Positions 27,383 to 36,561 are shown, counted from the first letter of the stretch. The stretch is 64,000 nucleotides of DNA from Sphingobacterium faecium (GCF_003054045.1 NZ_QBKH01000005.1:1-64000); one strand, 5' to 3'. Notes: generated by a model from the sequence alone, not told the origin. Numbers and translations: made by a program.

Positions 27383-29875
27383 ATGTTTCGAATATTAAAA
27401 TATATCACTTTAGCTCTCTTGATTTTTTTACTAGGAAAGGAATCTTTATTTGCGCAACCAGGTTTTGGTCATGCAGAAAAAATCAATGAGGATTGGCTTT
27501 TTCGTCTTGGTGATTGGGATATAACAAAGATGAATACGCAATCAAATACTGGGTGGAGAACGGTTCAGCTTCCACATGATTGGAGTGTGAAATACCCTTT
27601 AAGTCCAAATCTTGCCAGTGCGACAGGATATTTACCGGGAGGAATAGGTTGGTATCAAAAGAAACTAATGGTGCCTGCTTCAGATCACGGCAAAAAACTA
27701 TACCTCTACTTTGAGGGAGTATATAATCGAAGTGAGGTGTTTGTGAATGGAAAATCTGCTGGTAAACGCCCTAATGGTTATATTTCGTTTTCATACGATA
27801 TCTCTTCCTTAATAGATTTTGGAAAAGAAAATACCATTGCGGTTAAAGTGGATCACAGCCAAAGTGCCGATTCGAGATGGTATACAGGGTCTGGGATCTA
27901 TCGGGATGTTTGGATCGTAAGAGCTGATCCTGTTCATCTGGAACAGTGGGGTGTATATGCCTATCCAGAAGTGAAAGGAAATCAGGGAAACTTACACATG
28001 GAAGTAGCACTTGCAAACGAAACAAGTTCAACTGCATCTGTACAAGTCTTACAAGAGTTGATGGATGAATCAGGAACTATTGTCGCTAAAATTGCTAAAA
28101 AGACCAGCATTATAGCTCATAGCAGTGTGTCCATACCAACGAAGATTACCGTTAAAAATCCAAAATTATGGAGTCTGGAGCAACCTAGCCTTTACACCTT
28201 AAAAACAGTCGTATTACAAAATGGTCAGGAGATAGATCGGTCGGAGGTAAAAACAGGCTTTCGAACCTTGACATTTCACCCAGATCAGGGTTTTGCCTTA
28301 AATGGTAAATGGACTAAAGTAAAGGGGGTATGTATCCATCATGATGCCGGTGTACTGGGGGCTGAAGTTTATCCTGAAGTATGGAGACGTAGATTGTTGA
28401 CTTTGAAATCATTAGGTGTCAATGCTATCCGCACAAGTCATAATCCACAGGCTACTTCATTATATGACCTATGTGATGAATTGGGACTTCTGGTCATGAA
28501 CGAAGCGTACGATGAATGGGAATATCCAAAACGTAAATGGATTACGGGTTGGAATGTGGGCACAGCGGGATTTCAAGGTTCATACGATTACTTTAAAGAG
28601 TGGAGCGAGCGCGATCTTGCCGACATGGTCAAACGTGACCGCAACCATATTTCTATTTTTGCTTGGAGTATCGGTAATGAGGTCGACTATCCTAATGATC
28701 CATATTCGCATCCTGTACTGAATGGAAGCCAAGGAAATGGATTTACACAACCCATTTTTGGAGGATACAAAAAAGATGCTCCCGATGCCATGCGACTAGG
28801 AGATATCGCGAAGCGTTTGGCTGCTGTGGTCAGAAAATATGATACCAGTCGACCGGTAACAGCTGGTCTGGCTGGTGTTGCGATGTCCAATGAAACTGAA
28901 TATCCTGGTGTATTGGATATCGCAGGATACAATTACACAGAGAGCCGTTATCAGGAAGATCATAAGCGCTATCCTAAACGCGTGATATTTGGAAGTGAAA
29001 ATAGACATGACCTTGCGGCTTGGAAGGCTGTACGGGATAATAACCATATTTTTGGTCAGTTTCTTTGGACGGGGATTGATTATCTGGGTGAGTCTGGAAG
29101 ATGGCCATCAAGAGGTTTTTATTCTGGCTTGTTAGATTTTGCAGGATTTATTAAACCAAGGGGATATTTCCGTCAATCCTTATGGTCGGATAAACCAATG
29201 GCTTATCTAGGTACTTACCCTTTGAAAGGTCAAGCTAGTACAACAGATGTCTGGTCTGCATTGGAAACGGAGCAAGGTCAGCGAAAAAATGAAGTACCTT
29301 CCATGGATGCCTGGCCCATATGGAATTATCGAGAGGGACAATTGATCCGGGTGGTCTGCTACACCAATACGGCTGAGGCAAGATTGGAGCTTAACGGAAA
29401 AGTTGTTGGACATACAAAACCTTATGATGATGAACAGGGTATTACTTATTGGGATATTCCCTATGCTTCAGGAACATTACAAGTCATTGGTTTTGATCAG
29501 CAAGGGACCGAAATCGTCCGTCAGACCTTGGAAACGTCTGATCGGTCTTATGCCTTAAAAATTATGTCCGAATCTTCCATATCGGCAACTGTTGGAGAGG
29601 TGATTCAAGTGGAATTGCAGGTTGTAGACAAAAATGGCAAACCCGTGGTATTGGCTGATGATGAAGTGACTTGTAGGATATCGGGCGAGGCTAGGTTGTT
29701 AGGGTTAGAAGCAGGAGATAACAGTGATATGGCTGATTATACAGACCATAAACAAAGGGTGTATCATGGCAAAATGATCGCTTATATTCAATTGAGATCG
29801 GGACAAGGGGAGGTTGCTGTTCAATTTTCAGCGCCATGGCTTGAAAGTACTTCTTTAAACATACAGCGTAAATAA
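27383..29875 (+). CDS. Exported GH2 family glycoside hydrolase, beta-galactosidase-like
   Basis: An 830-residue protein with a signal peptide ending near 'KESLFAQP'. Domains: sugar-binding N-terminal sandwich ('VQLPHDWSV'), immunoglobulin-like middle domain, GH2 TIM barrel ('GVCIHHDAGVLGA', 'NAIRTSHNPQATSLYDLCDE'), then a DUF4982-like segment and a C-terminal beta domain. Acid/base E433 is in 'SIGNEVDYP' and nucleophile E539 in 'IFGSENRHD'. It could remove beta-galactosyl or alpha-L-arabinopyranosyl units from pectic side chains. It is the last gene of the GH43-GH97-GH2 operon. Confidence 0.92.
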   Translation: MFRILKYITLALLIFLLGKESLFAQPGFGHAEKINEDWLFRLGDWDITKMNTQSNTGWRTVQLPHDWSVKYPLSPNLASATGYLPGGIGWYQKKLMVPASDHGKKLYLYFEGVYNRSEVFVNGKSAGKRPNGYISFSYDISSLIDFGKENTIAVKVDHSQSADSRWYTGSGIYRDVWIVRADPVHLEQWGVYAYPEVKGNQGNLHMEVALANETSSTASVQVLQELMDESGTIVAKIAKKTSIIAHSSVSIPTKITVKNPKLWSLEQPSLYTLKTVVLQNGQEIDRSEVKTGFRTLTFHPDQGFALNGKWTKVKGVCIHHDAGVLGAEVYPEVWRRRLLTLKSLGVNAIRTSHNPQATSLYDLCDELGLLVMNEAYDEWEYPKRKWITGWNVGTAGFQGSYDYFKEWSERDLADMVKRDRNHISIFAWSIGNEVDYPNDPYSHPVLNGSQGNGFTQPIFGGYKKDAPDAMRLGDIAKRLAAVVRKYDTSRPVTAGLAGVAMSNETEYPGVLDIAGYNYTESRYQEDHKRYPKRVIFGSENRHDLAAWKAVRDNNHIFGQFLWTGIDYLGESGRWPSRGFYSGLLDFAGFIKPRGYFRQSLWSDKPMAYLGTYPLKGQASTTDVWSALETEQGQRKNEVPSMDAWPIWNYREGQLIRVVCYTNTAEARLELNGKVVGHTKPYDDEQGITYWDIPYASGTLQVIGFDQQGTEIVRQTLETSDRSYALKIMSESSISATVGEVIQVELQVVDKNGKPVVLADDEVTCRISGEARLLGLEAGDNSDMADYTDHKQRVYHGKMIAYIQLRSGQGEVAVQFSAPWLESTSLNIQRK

Positions 29876-30292
29876 TCCATAAAAAATAAAGTAACCATAG
29901 CGCAACGTTTTGAAAAATTATATGCTATATGCGAACATAGTTGATGATGCATAAAAATAAGAATATGTTTTTTTAACAAAGGAGATCGCTCCAATTGGAA
30001 TGATGTCCCGTAGTATTCTTTTAAATATTGTTTTGATGGGTGAAAAATTAAAGCAATTCGTGTGGCAAGCATCTCAGGATGCTTGCTTTTTTTATGATAA
30101 GCAGGATTGAACATGATAATAGAAGGTTTTAATTGCTCTACACGTATGTAAGTATAAATACTTATGATGGTGATAAACTCCTCTTTTTAGTTGTAAATAC
30201 TTGTTTTATAAGTGCAAACAGAAAAATAGAACATTTATTGCTTGAATTATTTTAATATCATGAAACCGTAGTATTAATATAATTCAAGCAAT
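29876..30292. other. Intergenic region with terminator
   Basis: 417 AT-rich bases. Apart from the terminator at 30065-30094, no gene or recognisable element was seen. Confidence 0.5.
30065..30094 (+). terminator. Intrinsic terminator at end of arabinose locus
   Basis: A 9-bp GC-containing stem (GCAAGCATC/GATGCTTGC, 30065-30086) with loop TCAG, followed by eight T residues. It lies about 190 bases after the GH2 stop. Confidence 0.85.
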
Positions 30293-30784
30293 ATGAGAGT
30301 CTATTCATTTATCATCACCATTTTCCTGTTATTACAAAGCTCGGCACTTATTTCTCAAGATTTAAAAGATGAAAATACGTTGAGGGACATTGTTTTCATG
30401 CGCACGGAAGGGTTGGTCATGACGCAGCTCATGGAAAAACATACAAAGGATAAACAAATGTTATTACTCTGTAAACGGATAAAAAACTACTATCAAAAAA
30501 CTCAACCCATTTTACTTGAAATCGTGAAGGGCAAGACGCTTCAATTGGATCAAAATCAGTTTGATCAGATTTGGAAAGCGGGTGAAAAATCATTTGAAAA
30601 TTATAATGATAAAAATGAAAAACAATGGAACTTATTATTTGAAGAACATATCAATGCTTGCGTGCAAGCTTATACTAAACTACTTCAAGAGAGACAAGAT
30701 GATGATATCTCTTATTTCTCATTTCAGGCACTACCTGAATTGGTCAATTTAGCTGCGGTGTGTAAACAGATGCAAACACAATAA
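30293..30784 (+). CDS. Small exported helical protein of unknown function
   Basis: A 163-residue protein with a signal peptide ('FIITIFLLLQSSALISQ'). The mature part has no cysteine pair other than scattered Cys and is predicted helical, with many Lys, Glu and Gln. The pattern (an N-terminal 'DIVFMRTEGLVMTQLMEKH' helix, then regularly spaced hydrophobic residues) recalls DUF4142-type four-helix proteins, but no firm family match can be made. It stands alone between terminators and the convergent AraC gene. Confidence 0.65.
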   Translation: MRVYSFIITIFLLLQSSALISQDLKDENTLRDIVFMRTEGLVMTQLMEKHTKDKQMLLLCKRIKNYYQKTQPILLEIVKGKTLQLDQNQFDQIWKAGEKSFENYNDKNEKQWNLLFEEHINACVQAYTKLLQERQDDDISYFSFQALPELVNLAAVCKQMQTQ

Positions 30785-30881
30785 ATAAGTCGGAGTCATA
30801 CAGGTATGTTCTGATCTGTAAGTCATTTTTCCTGGTGACATGTGCTTTACTAAAGCTAAAATGAGTAAAGGTATCTAGGTT

Positions 30882-31778
30882 TCAATTTAAAGATCTATAT
30901 TTAGTAGGTGAAATGCCTACTTTTTGTTTGAATAATCTAGTGAAATGCTGCGGATAATTGAATCCGAGTTCATAGGCAATCTCACTAATGGTTTTTTCAT
31001 GATCAAATATTCGTTCCTTTGCTAAATCAATAACCTTTTGATGTATATACTCCTGTGCTGTTGTACCCATTTCACTTTTAATAAGATCACCGAAATAATT
31101 AGCGGAAAGATTCAGTTGGGAAGCACAATAGGAAACAGTAGGCAGACCATGAGTTGATGCCCTATGTTCTGAAAAATAAGTATGTAATAAATCTTCAAAT
31201 TTTTCTAATATACCTTTATTGGAATCATCTCTAGTGACAAACTGTCGATCATAGAAACGGGTACAATAGTTTAGAAATAATTCTATATTGGACGTAATCA
31301 AGGTTTTGCTATGTTTATCAATACTTTGTTCCATTTCATATTGCATCTTGTTAAAGCAGTCTAAGACCATTAATCGCTCTTTTTCAGACAAGTGCAATGC
31401 TTCATTGGTATCATAAGAAAAGAAACTATATTCGTGTATTTTCTTACCCAATGAGGTCCCCTTAATCAGATCTGGATGAAAAAGCAATGCCCATCCTGCG
31501 GGTTGAAAAGTCGTTACATCAGGTTGAATACCGAGCAGCTGTCCGGGAGCTATAAAAACTAAAGTACCTTCCTGAAAATCGTAATTGTTGCGACCATACT
31601 TCAGTTCACCACATTTTAGCTCTTTGAGATAGATGGCATAAAGCCCAAAGTTAAATGTTTGTGCAGGCATCGGTATTGCTTTTGATAAATCGATAACCGT
31701 AATCAATGGATGTAAAGTTGCTACACCACGCATTTTATTGTAAGTATCGACATGATCTATTTTGATGATTTTTTCCAT
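30882..31778 (-). CDS. AraC-family transcriptional regulator
   Basis: A 298-residue protein. The N-terminal half (about 1-170) is a cupin-like sensor ('LVFIAPGQLLGIQPD'). The C-terminal 100 residues form the two helix-turn-helix motifs of AraC/XylS proteins: 'QLNLSANYFGDLIKSEMG' and 'ISEIAYELGFNYPQHFTRLFK', followed by 'VGISPTKYRSLN'. Target and inducer are unknown; AraC-type proteins of this kind in Bacteroidota often control a neighbouring gene, but no obvious partner lies beside it. A link to arabinose genes is not supported, since the operators here fit the NUDIX regulator. Confidence 0.92.
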   Translation of the reverse strand: MEKIIKIDHVDTYNKMRGVATLHPLITVIDLSKAIPMPAQTFNFGLYAIYLKELKCGELKYGRNNYDFQEGTLVFIAPGQLLGIQPDVTTFQPAGWALLFHPDLIKGTSLGKKIHEYSFFSYDTNEALHLSEKERLMVLDCFNKMQYEMEQSIDKHSKTLITSNIELFLNYCTRFYDRQFVTRDDSNKGILEKFEDLLHTYFSEHRASTHGLPTVSYCASQLNLSANYFGDLIKSEMGTTAQEYIHQKVIDLAKERIFDHEKTISEIAYELGFNYPQHFTRLFKQKVGISPTKYRSLN

Positions 31779-32059
31779 ATCATTTTATCATAATCATTCA
31801 AAATTAAGCAATTATCCTGCGACTCCGATGCAATTGATTAGGAAACGGTGATAATGGTATGCATTTCTGTAATCAATATAAGGGGTATTCTTTTTTTTAA
31901 CTGTAGTAAGATCGGCTATCAGGTGCAAATATTTTATATTTTTTTCAAAAGCTCTGTTAAAATATACACAATAAAGTCTTAGATAACGAAAGTATGATTA
32001 GTGATTTCAATTTTACTTTATTTTTTTTATCTATTTTTTCCCTACTTCAAAAAAAGTCT

Positions 32060-32067
32060 TATATTTG
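32060..32067 (+). promoter_or_regulatory. Predicted -7 promoter element for rtcB-prfH leader
   Basis: TATATTTG is an exact TAnnTTTG match, 42 bases before a short reading frame with a GGAG ribosome-binding site. No good -33 TTG was found at the expected distance. Transcription would start near 32074 and give a leader of about 160 bases up to the terminator. Confidence 0.5.
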
Positions 32068-32108
32068 TCCCGATAAATAATAAAGACCCTTTAAACGGAG
32101 AAAACAAA

Positions 32109-32183
32109 ATGTATATAGTTCGTATCGTATCATTTAACATTACTGCAATAGATGCGGTAGTGATTCTTCGTGCCCAGATATAA
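32109..32183 (+). CDS. 24-codon leader peptide, candidate attenuator peptide for rtcB-prfH
   Basis: A short reading frame with GGAG seven bases before its ATG, an unusually good Shine-Dalgarno for this genome. The peptide starts 'MYIVRIVSFNITAIDAVVIL' and has 11 Ile, Val or Leu out of 24 residues. It ends 23 bases before an intrinsic terminator. Its last codons (32163-32173) can pair partly with the left arm of that terminator, so a ribosome reaching the stop codon would favour termination, and one stalled earlier would favour readthrough. This is the classical attenuator layout. Leaders rich in branched-chain residues normally precede ilv genes, which are not seen here. Confidence 0.5.
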   Translation: MYIVRIVSFNITAIDAVVILRAQI

Positions 32184-32206
32184 GAGATTTTTCAAATCAC
32201 AATATT

Positions 32207-32235
32207 AAAAGCCCGAAGATGATTCGGGCTTTTTT
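32207..32235 (+). terminator. Intrinsic terminator/attenuator upstream of rtcB
   Basis: Stem GCCCGAA/TTCGGGC (32211-32229) with loop GATGA, extended by AAAA/TTTT and followed by a run of six T residues. It lies 112 bases before the rtcB start. A frame-extended start for rtcB at 32219 would fall inside this stem, which argues against that start. Confidence 0.8.
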
Positions 32236-32347
32236 GTTTATTCATTTTTTTGCATTCAAATTTTCCCGAATTGAAATCTGTTGGAAACAATGTCCAACGT
32301 ATTTATGGTGTTTTTCAAACACATTTTTCAATTTTTATAATACAATT

Positions 32348-33739
32348 ATGGGAAGTAAAATCTCAGGGAAAGACCTTATAAAACTAGGTTTCCCACAAAA
32401 TAATACCATTAATATTGGTTTATCACAAATACAACGTTACAGAAAGCGGGAGAAGAAAGAAAAAGTGTTGCAAGAGGTAAAAGAAGTGTTATTAGATCCT
32501 GCAAAATTTAATAGTCATGGGGTCTGGGGCAAATTGTCAGAAAGTTTGGTCAAACCAGTTGAGGTACGATTGCATGAATTGCTGACACATCGTGTCCCCT
32601 TTTCAATCTTTGGAGAAGATATCATTGATGAGCGGGCAAAATTTCAATTATACGATGCCTTGAAGTTACCAATAGCTGTGGCAGGAGCATTGATGCCAGA
32701 TGCTCATTCGGGCTATGGCTTACCTATAGGCGGCGTGTTAGCGACTCATCAAGCGGTTATACCCTATGGTGTAGGTGTGGATATCGGCTGCCGTATGAGT
32801 TTATCCATCTTCGATTTACCAGCATCATTTATAAAAGGTAAAGATGCCATGATGTTGAATATTTTAGCGGAGCATACCAAGTTTGGTATGTACGAAACAC
32901 ATAAAAATAAAGGTGATCATGAGGTATTATCCCGATCAGAATTTCAAGATATTCCGCTCTTAAAAGGTTTGCAAGATAAGGCATATAAACAATTGGGGAC
33001 ATCTGGTGGTGGAAATCATTTTGTTGAATTCGGTATCATCGAATTGAAAGCACCACGTGCAGAATGGAAACTTGATCCCGGCTGTTATCTAGCAGTTCTG
33101 TCCCATAGCGGTTCTCGTGGACTAGGAGCAAACATTGCTAAGCACTATACTTATTTGGCTAGAAAACAATGTCCTTTGCCACAACATGTTCAGCATCTTG
33201 CGTGGCTGGATCTCCAGACACATGATGGACAGGAATATTGGTTGGCTATGAATCTGGCAGGAGATTATGCAAAAGCTTGTCACGAAAATATCCATCAGCG
33301 CATTGCAAAAGCTTTGGGTAAGCGTATCGCATTGACAATCGAAAATCATCACAATTTTGCTTGGAAGGAGACTGTTGATGGGCAGGAATGTATTGTACAT
33401 CGCAAGGGTGCTACCCCTGCTGCTCAAGGTACATTGGGTATTATTCCTGGCTCGATGACCGCTCCAGGATTTCTTGTCGAAGGTCTAGGAAATCAAAAGA
33501 GCCTAAACTCTGCTTCGCATGGAGCAGGACGTTTATTGTCAAGAGCTGACGCAAAATCAAGTTTCAGCAAAGCAGAAATGAGGAAGAATTTAGTAGATGC
33601 GGGAGTTCAACTTATGGGTGGGAGTATGGATGAATCACCGATGGCTTACAAGGATATCGATCAAGTGATGAATCTACAAAAAGAATTAGTACAGGTTTTG
33701 GGTGTTTTTAAACCCAAGTTTGTTCGTATGGAAAGTTAA
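32348..33739 (+). CDS. rtcB: RtcB-family RNA ligase, RtcB2-like partner of PrfH
   Basis: A 463-residue GTP-dependent 3'-phosphate RNA ligase. The start at 32348 ('[10 protein letters not shown]') is chosen because the longer frame runs through a terminator. Active-site features: '[15 protein letters not shown]', 'VGVDIGCRM' with metal ligand C148, '[10 protein letters not shown]' (H224), 'SHSGSRGLG', 'ENHHNFAW', '[10 protein letters not shown]', and H391 in '[10 protein letters not shown]', the position guanylylated in characterised RtcB enzymes. The stop is 6 bases before prfH. RtcB copies paired with PrfH in E. coli have been shown to reseal 16S rRNA cut in the decoding centre, which indicates ribosome repair rather than tRNA splicing as the role. 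Confidence 0.9.
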   Translation: MGSKISGKDLIKLGFPQNNTINIGLSQIQRYRKREKKEKVLQEVKEVLLDPAKFNSHGVWGKLSESLVKPVEVRLHELLTHRVPFSIFGEDIIDERAKFQLYDALKLPIAVAGALMPDAHSGYGLPIGGVLATHQAVIPYGVGVDIGCRMSLSIFDLPASFIKGKDAMMLNILAEHTKFGMYETHKNKGDHEVLSRSEFQDIPLLKGLQDKAYKQLGTSGGGNHFVEFGIIELKAPRAEWKLDPGCYLAVLSHSGSRGLGANIAKHYTYLARKQCPLPQHVQHLAWLDLQTHDGQEYWLAMNLAGDYAKACHENIHQRIAKALGKRIALTIENHHNFAWKETVDGQECIVHRKGATPAAQGTLGIIPGSMTAPGFLVEGLGNQKSLNSASHGAGRLLSRADAKSSFSKAEMRKNLVDAGVQLMGGSMDESPMAYKDIDQVMNLQKELVQVLGVFKPKFVRMES

Positions 33740-33744
33740 CATAT

Positions 33745-34362
33745 ATGGAGGTATATATACAATTAAGTTCAGGAAAAGGTCCTAAAGAATGTGATTTTTT
33801 CCTTACGCATGTGTTAGGCATCTTTCAAAAAGAAGCCTTTAAAAAGCAGATACAAGTGACTGTTATCGATGAAGATAAAAGTGGAAGTGGTTTAATACAG
33901 TCTGCGGTATGTAAATTAACTGGCGTCGATATCGATGTCTTTCTGCAATCATGGAAAGGTTCATTATTATGGATTTGTGAGAGTCCCTTTCGCAGTTCTC
34001 ATAAAAGAAAGAATTGGTTTATTGGCCTTTTTGTGATTACAAAAGAAAAAGAAATAATCCTATTGGAAAAAGATATTCTCTATCAGGTCATGCGGAGTTC
34101 CGGTGCAGGAGGTCAACATGTAAACAAGGTAAGTTCTGCTGTTAGAGCACTTCATATGCCTACAGGAATCACCACTGTTGCCATGGATACCAGATCTCAG
34201 TTACAAAATAAAAAGTTGGCAAAGGATCGTCTGGCACAAAAATTAATGCAGTTGCAAAATCAATCGGCACAACATGATATCGATAAGCAATGGCAAAATC
34301 ATGCTGAAATTCAACGGGGTAATCCGACTCGTGTTTTTAAGGGCATCCATTTCAAATCTTAA
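33745..34362 (+). CDS. prfH: Peptide chain release factor H
   Basis: A 205-residue protein with a class I release-factor catalytic domain: the GGQ motif is at 122-124 in '[18 protein letters not shown]', followed by a basic C-terminal helix. The codon-recognition domain of RF1/RF2 is absent and the length is half of RF2, as in PrfH. PrfH is thought to release the peptide from ribosomes whose decoding centre has been cleaved, which frees the 30S subunit for RtcB repair. The 5-base gap to rtcB shows co-transcription. Confidence 0.92.
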   Translation: MEVYIQLSSGKGPKECDFFLTHVLGIFQKEAFKKQIQVTVIDEDKSGSGLIQSAVCKLTGVDIDVFLQSWKGSLLWICESPFRSSHKRKNWFIGLFVITKEKEIILLEKDILYQVMRSSGAGGQHVNKVSSAVRALHMPTGITTVAMDTRSQLQNKKLAKDRLAQKLMQLQNQSAQHDIDKQWQNHAEIQRGNPTRVFKGIHFKS

Positions 34363-34409
34363 TTTGGAAAGAAAACTGTTGCTGATCTTTCAAATATCAT
34401 GGCTCTAAG

Positions 34410-34436
34410 CCCCTTGTATCTGATGCAGGGGGTTTT
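34410..34436 (+). terminator. Terminator after prfH
   Basis: Stem CCCCTTG/CAGGGGG (34410-34416 with 34426-34432, one G-U pair) followed by TTTTG. Confidence 0.75.
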
Positions 34437-34592
34437 GTTTTGATAAGCTCAAGCTGAAAAATATGGTCACTCAACGACCTTTTACCGACTTTACAGTTTG
34501 ATTAATGTATAAAGTTTTACTATCTTGTTTAGGTATCAAAGCAGTGCAGTAATGGCTATTGCTTTATTTTTTTTAAACTTAATGATAGGGTA

Positions 34593-35270
34593 TTGGATAC
34601 AAGTAAATTAGATAATCCTGTATGGTTTTCACTTTCAGAAACTCATCGCGATAGCGCACTTGAATTTGATGGAGTAAAATTCTACAAGCCTCAGTATTGT
34701 CCTTTTGGTGGTTTTATAAAAATGGATCAGACTGCACAGTCTATAGCTGAATATGCTCGAGATACGTCCAATTTCTATGTTGTGGGTGATCAACCCAAAT
34801 TCAATAGTCCGATCATACTGCATCAAGAATTAGTTTGTAATCAAATGGTGCTTGATAAGGAGATATCGATAGCAATGGATGAACATATAGTCGATCTTCA
34901 TGTCGATCACCATGATGATCTCCTCAACTTAGTCAATTTAGTTCAACCTGGATATTTCAAAAATAAGACTTCTGAATTGGGGAATTATTATGGTATATAT
35001 AAAGACAGTCAACTTGTTGCTGTCACAGGTGAACGGATGAAGATGAACGCTTATACAGAAGTAAGTGCTGTGGTCACACATCCTCGTTATACGGGTCTTG
35101 GCTTTGCTAAAAAATTAGTTGCACATACTTGCCACCAGATATTTTTACAAAATAAAGTACCTTATCTACATGTGGCAGAAAATAATAGCGGTGCTATCAA
35201 TCTCTACGAAAAGCTGGGATTTAAGACGAGAAGAAAAATAAGTTTTTGGAACTTAATTAAACCAGCGTAA
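34593..35270 (+). CDS. GNAT-family N-acetyltransferase
   Basis: A 225-residue protein whose C-terminal 120 residues show the GNAT fold: 'VTHPRYTGLGFAKKLV' (acetyl-CoA pyrophosphate loop, a variant of RxxGxG/A) and 'LHVAENNSGAINLYEKLGFKTRRK'. The N-terminal 90 residues are less typical. The only start compatible with the full protein is the TTG at 34593; there is no in-frame ATG until residue 43. Acceptor is unknown. It is separated from prfH by a terminator and so is an independent unit. Confidence 0.82.
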   Translation: MDTSKLDNPVWFSLSETHRDSALEFDGVKFYKPQYCPFGGFIKMDQTAQSIAEYARDTSNFYVVGDQPKFNSPIILHQELVCNQMVLDKEISIAMDEHIVDLHVDHHDDLLNLVNLVQPGYFKNKTSELGNYYGIYKDSQLVAVTGERMKMNAYTEVSAVVTHPRYTGLGFAKKLVAHTCHQIFLQNKVPYLHVAENNSGAINLYEKLGFKTRRKISFWNLIKPA

Positions 35271-35537
35271 GGGAAGGGATTTCGCTCATTAGTTAATGAG
35301 GTAACTATTTTAAAATCTTGACCAGAACACAGCGTGCTGAGGCTCCTTATTGATTCAAAAGCCTTATTTGAGCCTTTGATGCGTATTTCTGTATAGATCG
35401 AAGTCTTTCTTGGACTGCTTCTTAGCTTTTTGTGACTACTTATTGACGACCTTTAATCCCTATTTAGGAACAAAGAATCGAAAGTTAGAACGTAGGGGCA
35501 ACAGCTCAATAACTTGTAGTCCCTTATTTGAAAATGG

Positions 35538-35850
35538 CTGTCCAAGTTTCTCTACAAGTGATACTTGTTTTGGAAATGACTGTCCAAGTTTCTCAACAAG
35601 TGACATCTATTTTGGAAATGACTGTCCAAGTTTCTCAACAAGTGACATCTATTTTGGAAATGGCTGTCCAAGTTTCTCAACAAGTGATACTTGTTTTGGA
35701 AATTGCTGTCGAAGTTTCTCAACAAGTGACATCTATTTTGGAAATTGCTGTCGAAGTTTCTCAACAAGTGACACCTATTTTATAAATTGCTGTCGAAGTT
35801 TCTCAACAATTGACACCTATTTTGGAAATAGGGACCGCACTTTCTCAACT
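35538..35850 (+). repeat. 42-bp tandem repeat (minisatellite), about 7.5 copies
   Basis: Units start at 35538, 35580, 35622, 35664, 35706, 35748 and 35790, with a partial unit at 35832; the core is CTGTCCAAGTTTCTCAACAA. Copies differ by a few bases (CCAAG or CGAAG, ATACTTG or ACATCTA). Because 42 is divisible by three, several frames stay open: one reads 14-residue units ending 'SQQVTSILEM', another 'CPSFSTSD' units, and the minus strand 'HLLRNLDSHF' units. None has a convincing start or domain, so no gene is called. It may be the relic of a repetitive protein tail. Confidence 0.85.
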
Positions 35851-35973
35851 ATGAACCGGAGAAAGCTAAAAAGTAGTCAAACTTTTGCTGTACATTGAGC
35901 TAACATAGCTATCAACTGGTATAATAAATTAGCATGCTAACTATTGTAGTTTAGTGGTATATTTCATTTATTC

Positions 35974-36037
35974 TCATCTAAACCCGATCATGGTATCAGC
36001 TATCAAATCAGCTGATACGCTCGATCTTTTTAGATGA
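35974..36037. terminator. Long interrupted hairpin downstream of the OsmC gene
   Basis: Nested stems TCATCTAAA/TTTAGATGA, GATC/GATC and GTATCAGCT/AGCTGATAC with small internal loops. It ends 45 bases beyond the OsmC stop. There is no T-run in the minus-strand direction, so it may be a terminator or an mRNA-stabilising structure. Confidence 0.5.
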
Positions 36038-36081
36038 ATGATGAAAAGATTAACATCCGATTCCAGATGGATTTATGGGGG

Positions 36082-36561
36082 TTATTTTTTCATTTCTACA
36101 ATTGGATGGTGTATTACTGGAAAATTACAAGAATTGGCTATAAAGCACAGTTGATTGGCTTTCTGATGTAAGTCCATTGCTAATGCTATTTGCTGAGGAT
36201 CTGTAATGGTAATACATGGATTTAGTCGAACTTCAACAAAACGTCCACTTCCATCTGGATTGACCTCAAGGATTGCTTCAGCATGATCCGAGTAGGTGAG
36301 GATTTCTATTTTGTTCTGGGCACAAACATATAGATAAGACATCATATGACATGAAACTAAACTGCTCAGCAACAGGTCTTCAGGATTATATAATTGGGGA
36401 TCTCCTTTAAATACTTTGGCAGCAGAAATCTCCATATCTTTTTTACCTTCGATCGAAATGCGGTGACTTTTACTATAAAATCCAGCTGTGGTTGGTTGTT
36501 TTTTCAAAACCCAATTTAATGTTGCCTTAAATAAATGTTTAAACGTTATTTTTCTTGTCAT
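36082..36561 (-). CDS. OsmC/Ohr-family peroxide-related protein
   Basis: A 159-residue OsmC-fold protein. The catalytic pair of the family is visible: C71 in 'LLLSSLVSCHMM' and a second Cys at 139 or 145 in 'NQLCFIANSCNFP'. 'YNPEDLLLSSLVSC' is the family hallmark. These proteins reduce organic hydroperoxides in the cytoplasm. The ATG at 36561 overlaps the TGA of a degenerate upstream frame (ATGA), the mark of a former operon with the serine-hydrolase gene now broken. Confidence 0.88.
   Translation of the reverse strand: MTRKITFKHLFKATLNWVLKKQPTTAGFYSKSHRISIEGKKDMEISAAKVFKGDPQLYNPEDLLLSSLVSCHMMSYLYVCAQNKIEILTYSDHAEAILEVNPDGSGRFVEVRLNPCITITDPQQIALAMDLHQKANQLCFIANSCNFPVIHHPIVEMKK

Larger units (their letters stand above)
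35271..36081. other. Long region without a clear gene
   Basis: 811 bases between the GNAT and OsmC genes. It holds the 42-bp tandem repeat and a long hairpin at 35974-36037. A frame from a TTG at 35410 to 35898 spans the repeat but is Cys-rich low-complexity sequence with no recognisable domain and is not called as a gene. Confidence 0.5.

Noticed and set aside
30882-31778. AraC-family gene as the arabinose regulator
   Set aside because: Name similarity is misleading: the locus has a NUDIX-type AraR, and the repeated operators accompany that regulator's neighbours; nothing links this AraC protein to them.
32001-32108. Longer 60-codon version of the leader frame upstream of rtcB
   Set aside because: The first 36 codons cross the predicted promoter and have no ribosome-binding site; the inner ATG at 32109 has GGAG and follows the predicted transcription start.
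32219-32347. N-terminal extension of RtcB from the ATG at 32219
   Set aside because: The codons lie within the terminator stem and T-run and encode a sequence unlike RtcB; the ATG at 32348 begins the conserved part.
35410-35898. 162-codon frame through the tandem repeat, and the overlapping 35528-35785 and minus-strand 35552-35767 frames
   Set aside because: The frames stay open because the repeat period is divisible by three; start codons, flanks and domains are unconvincing.
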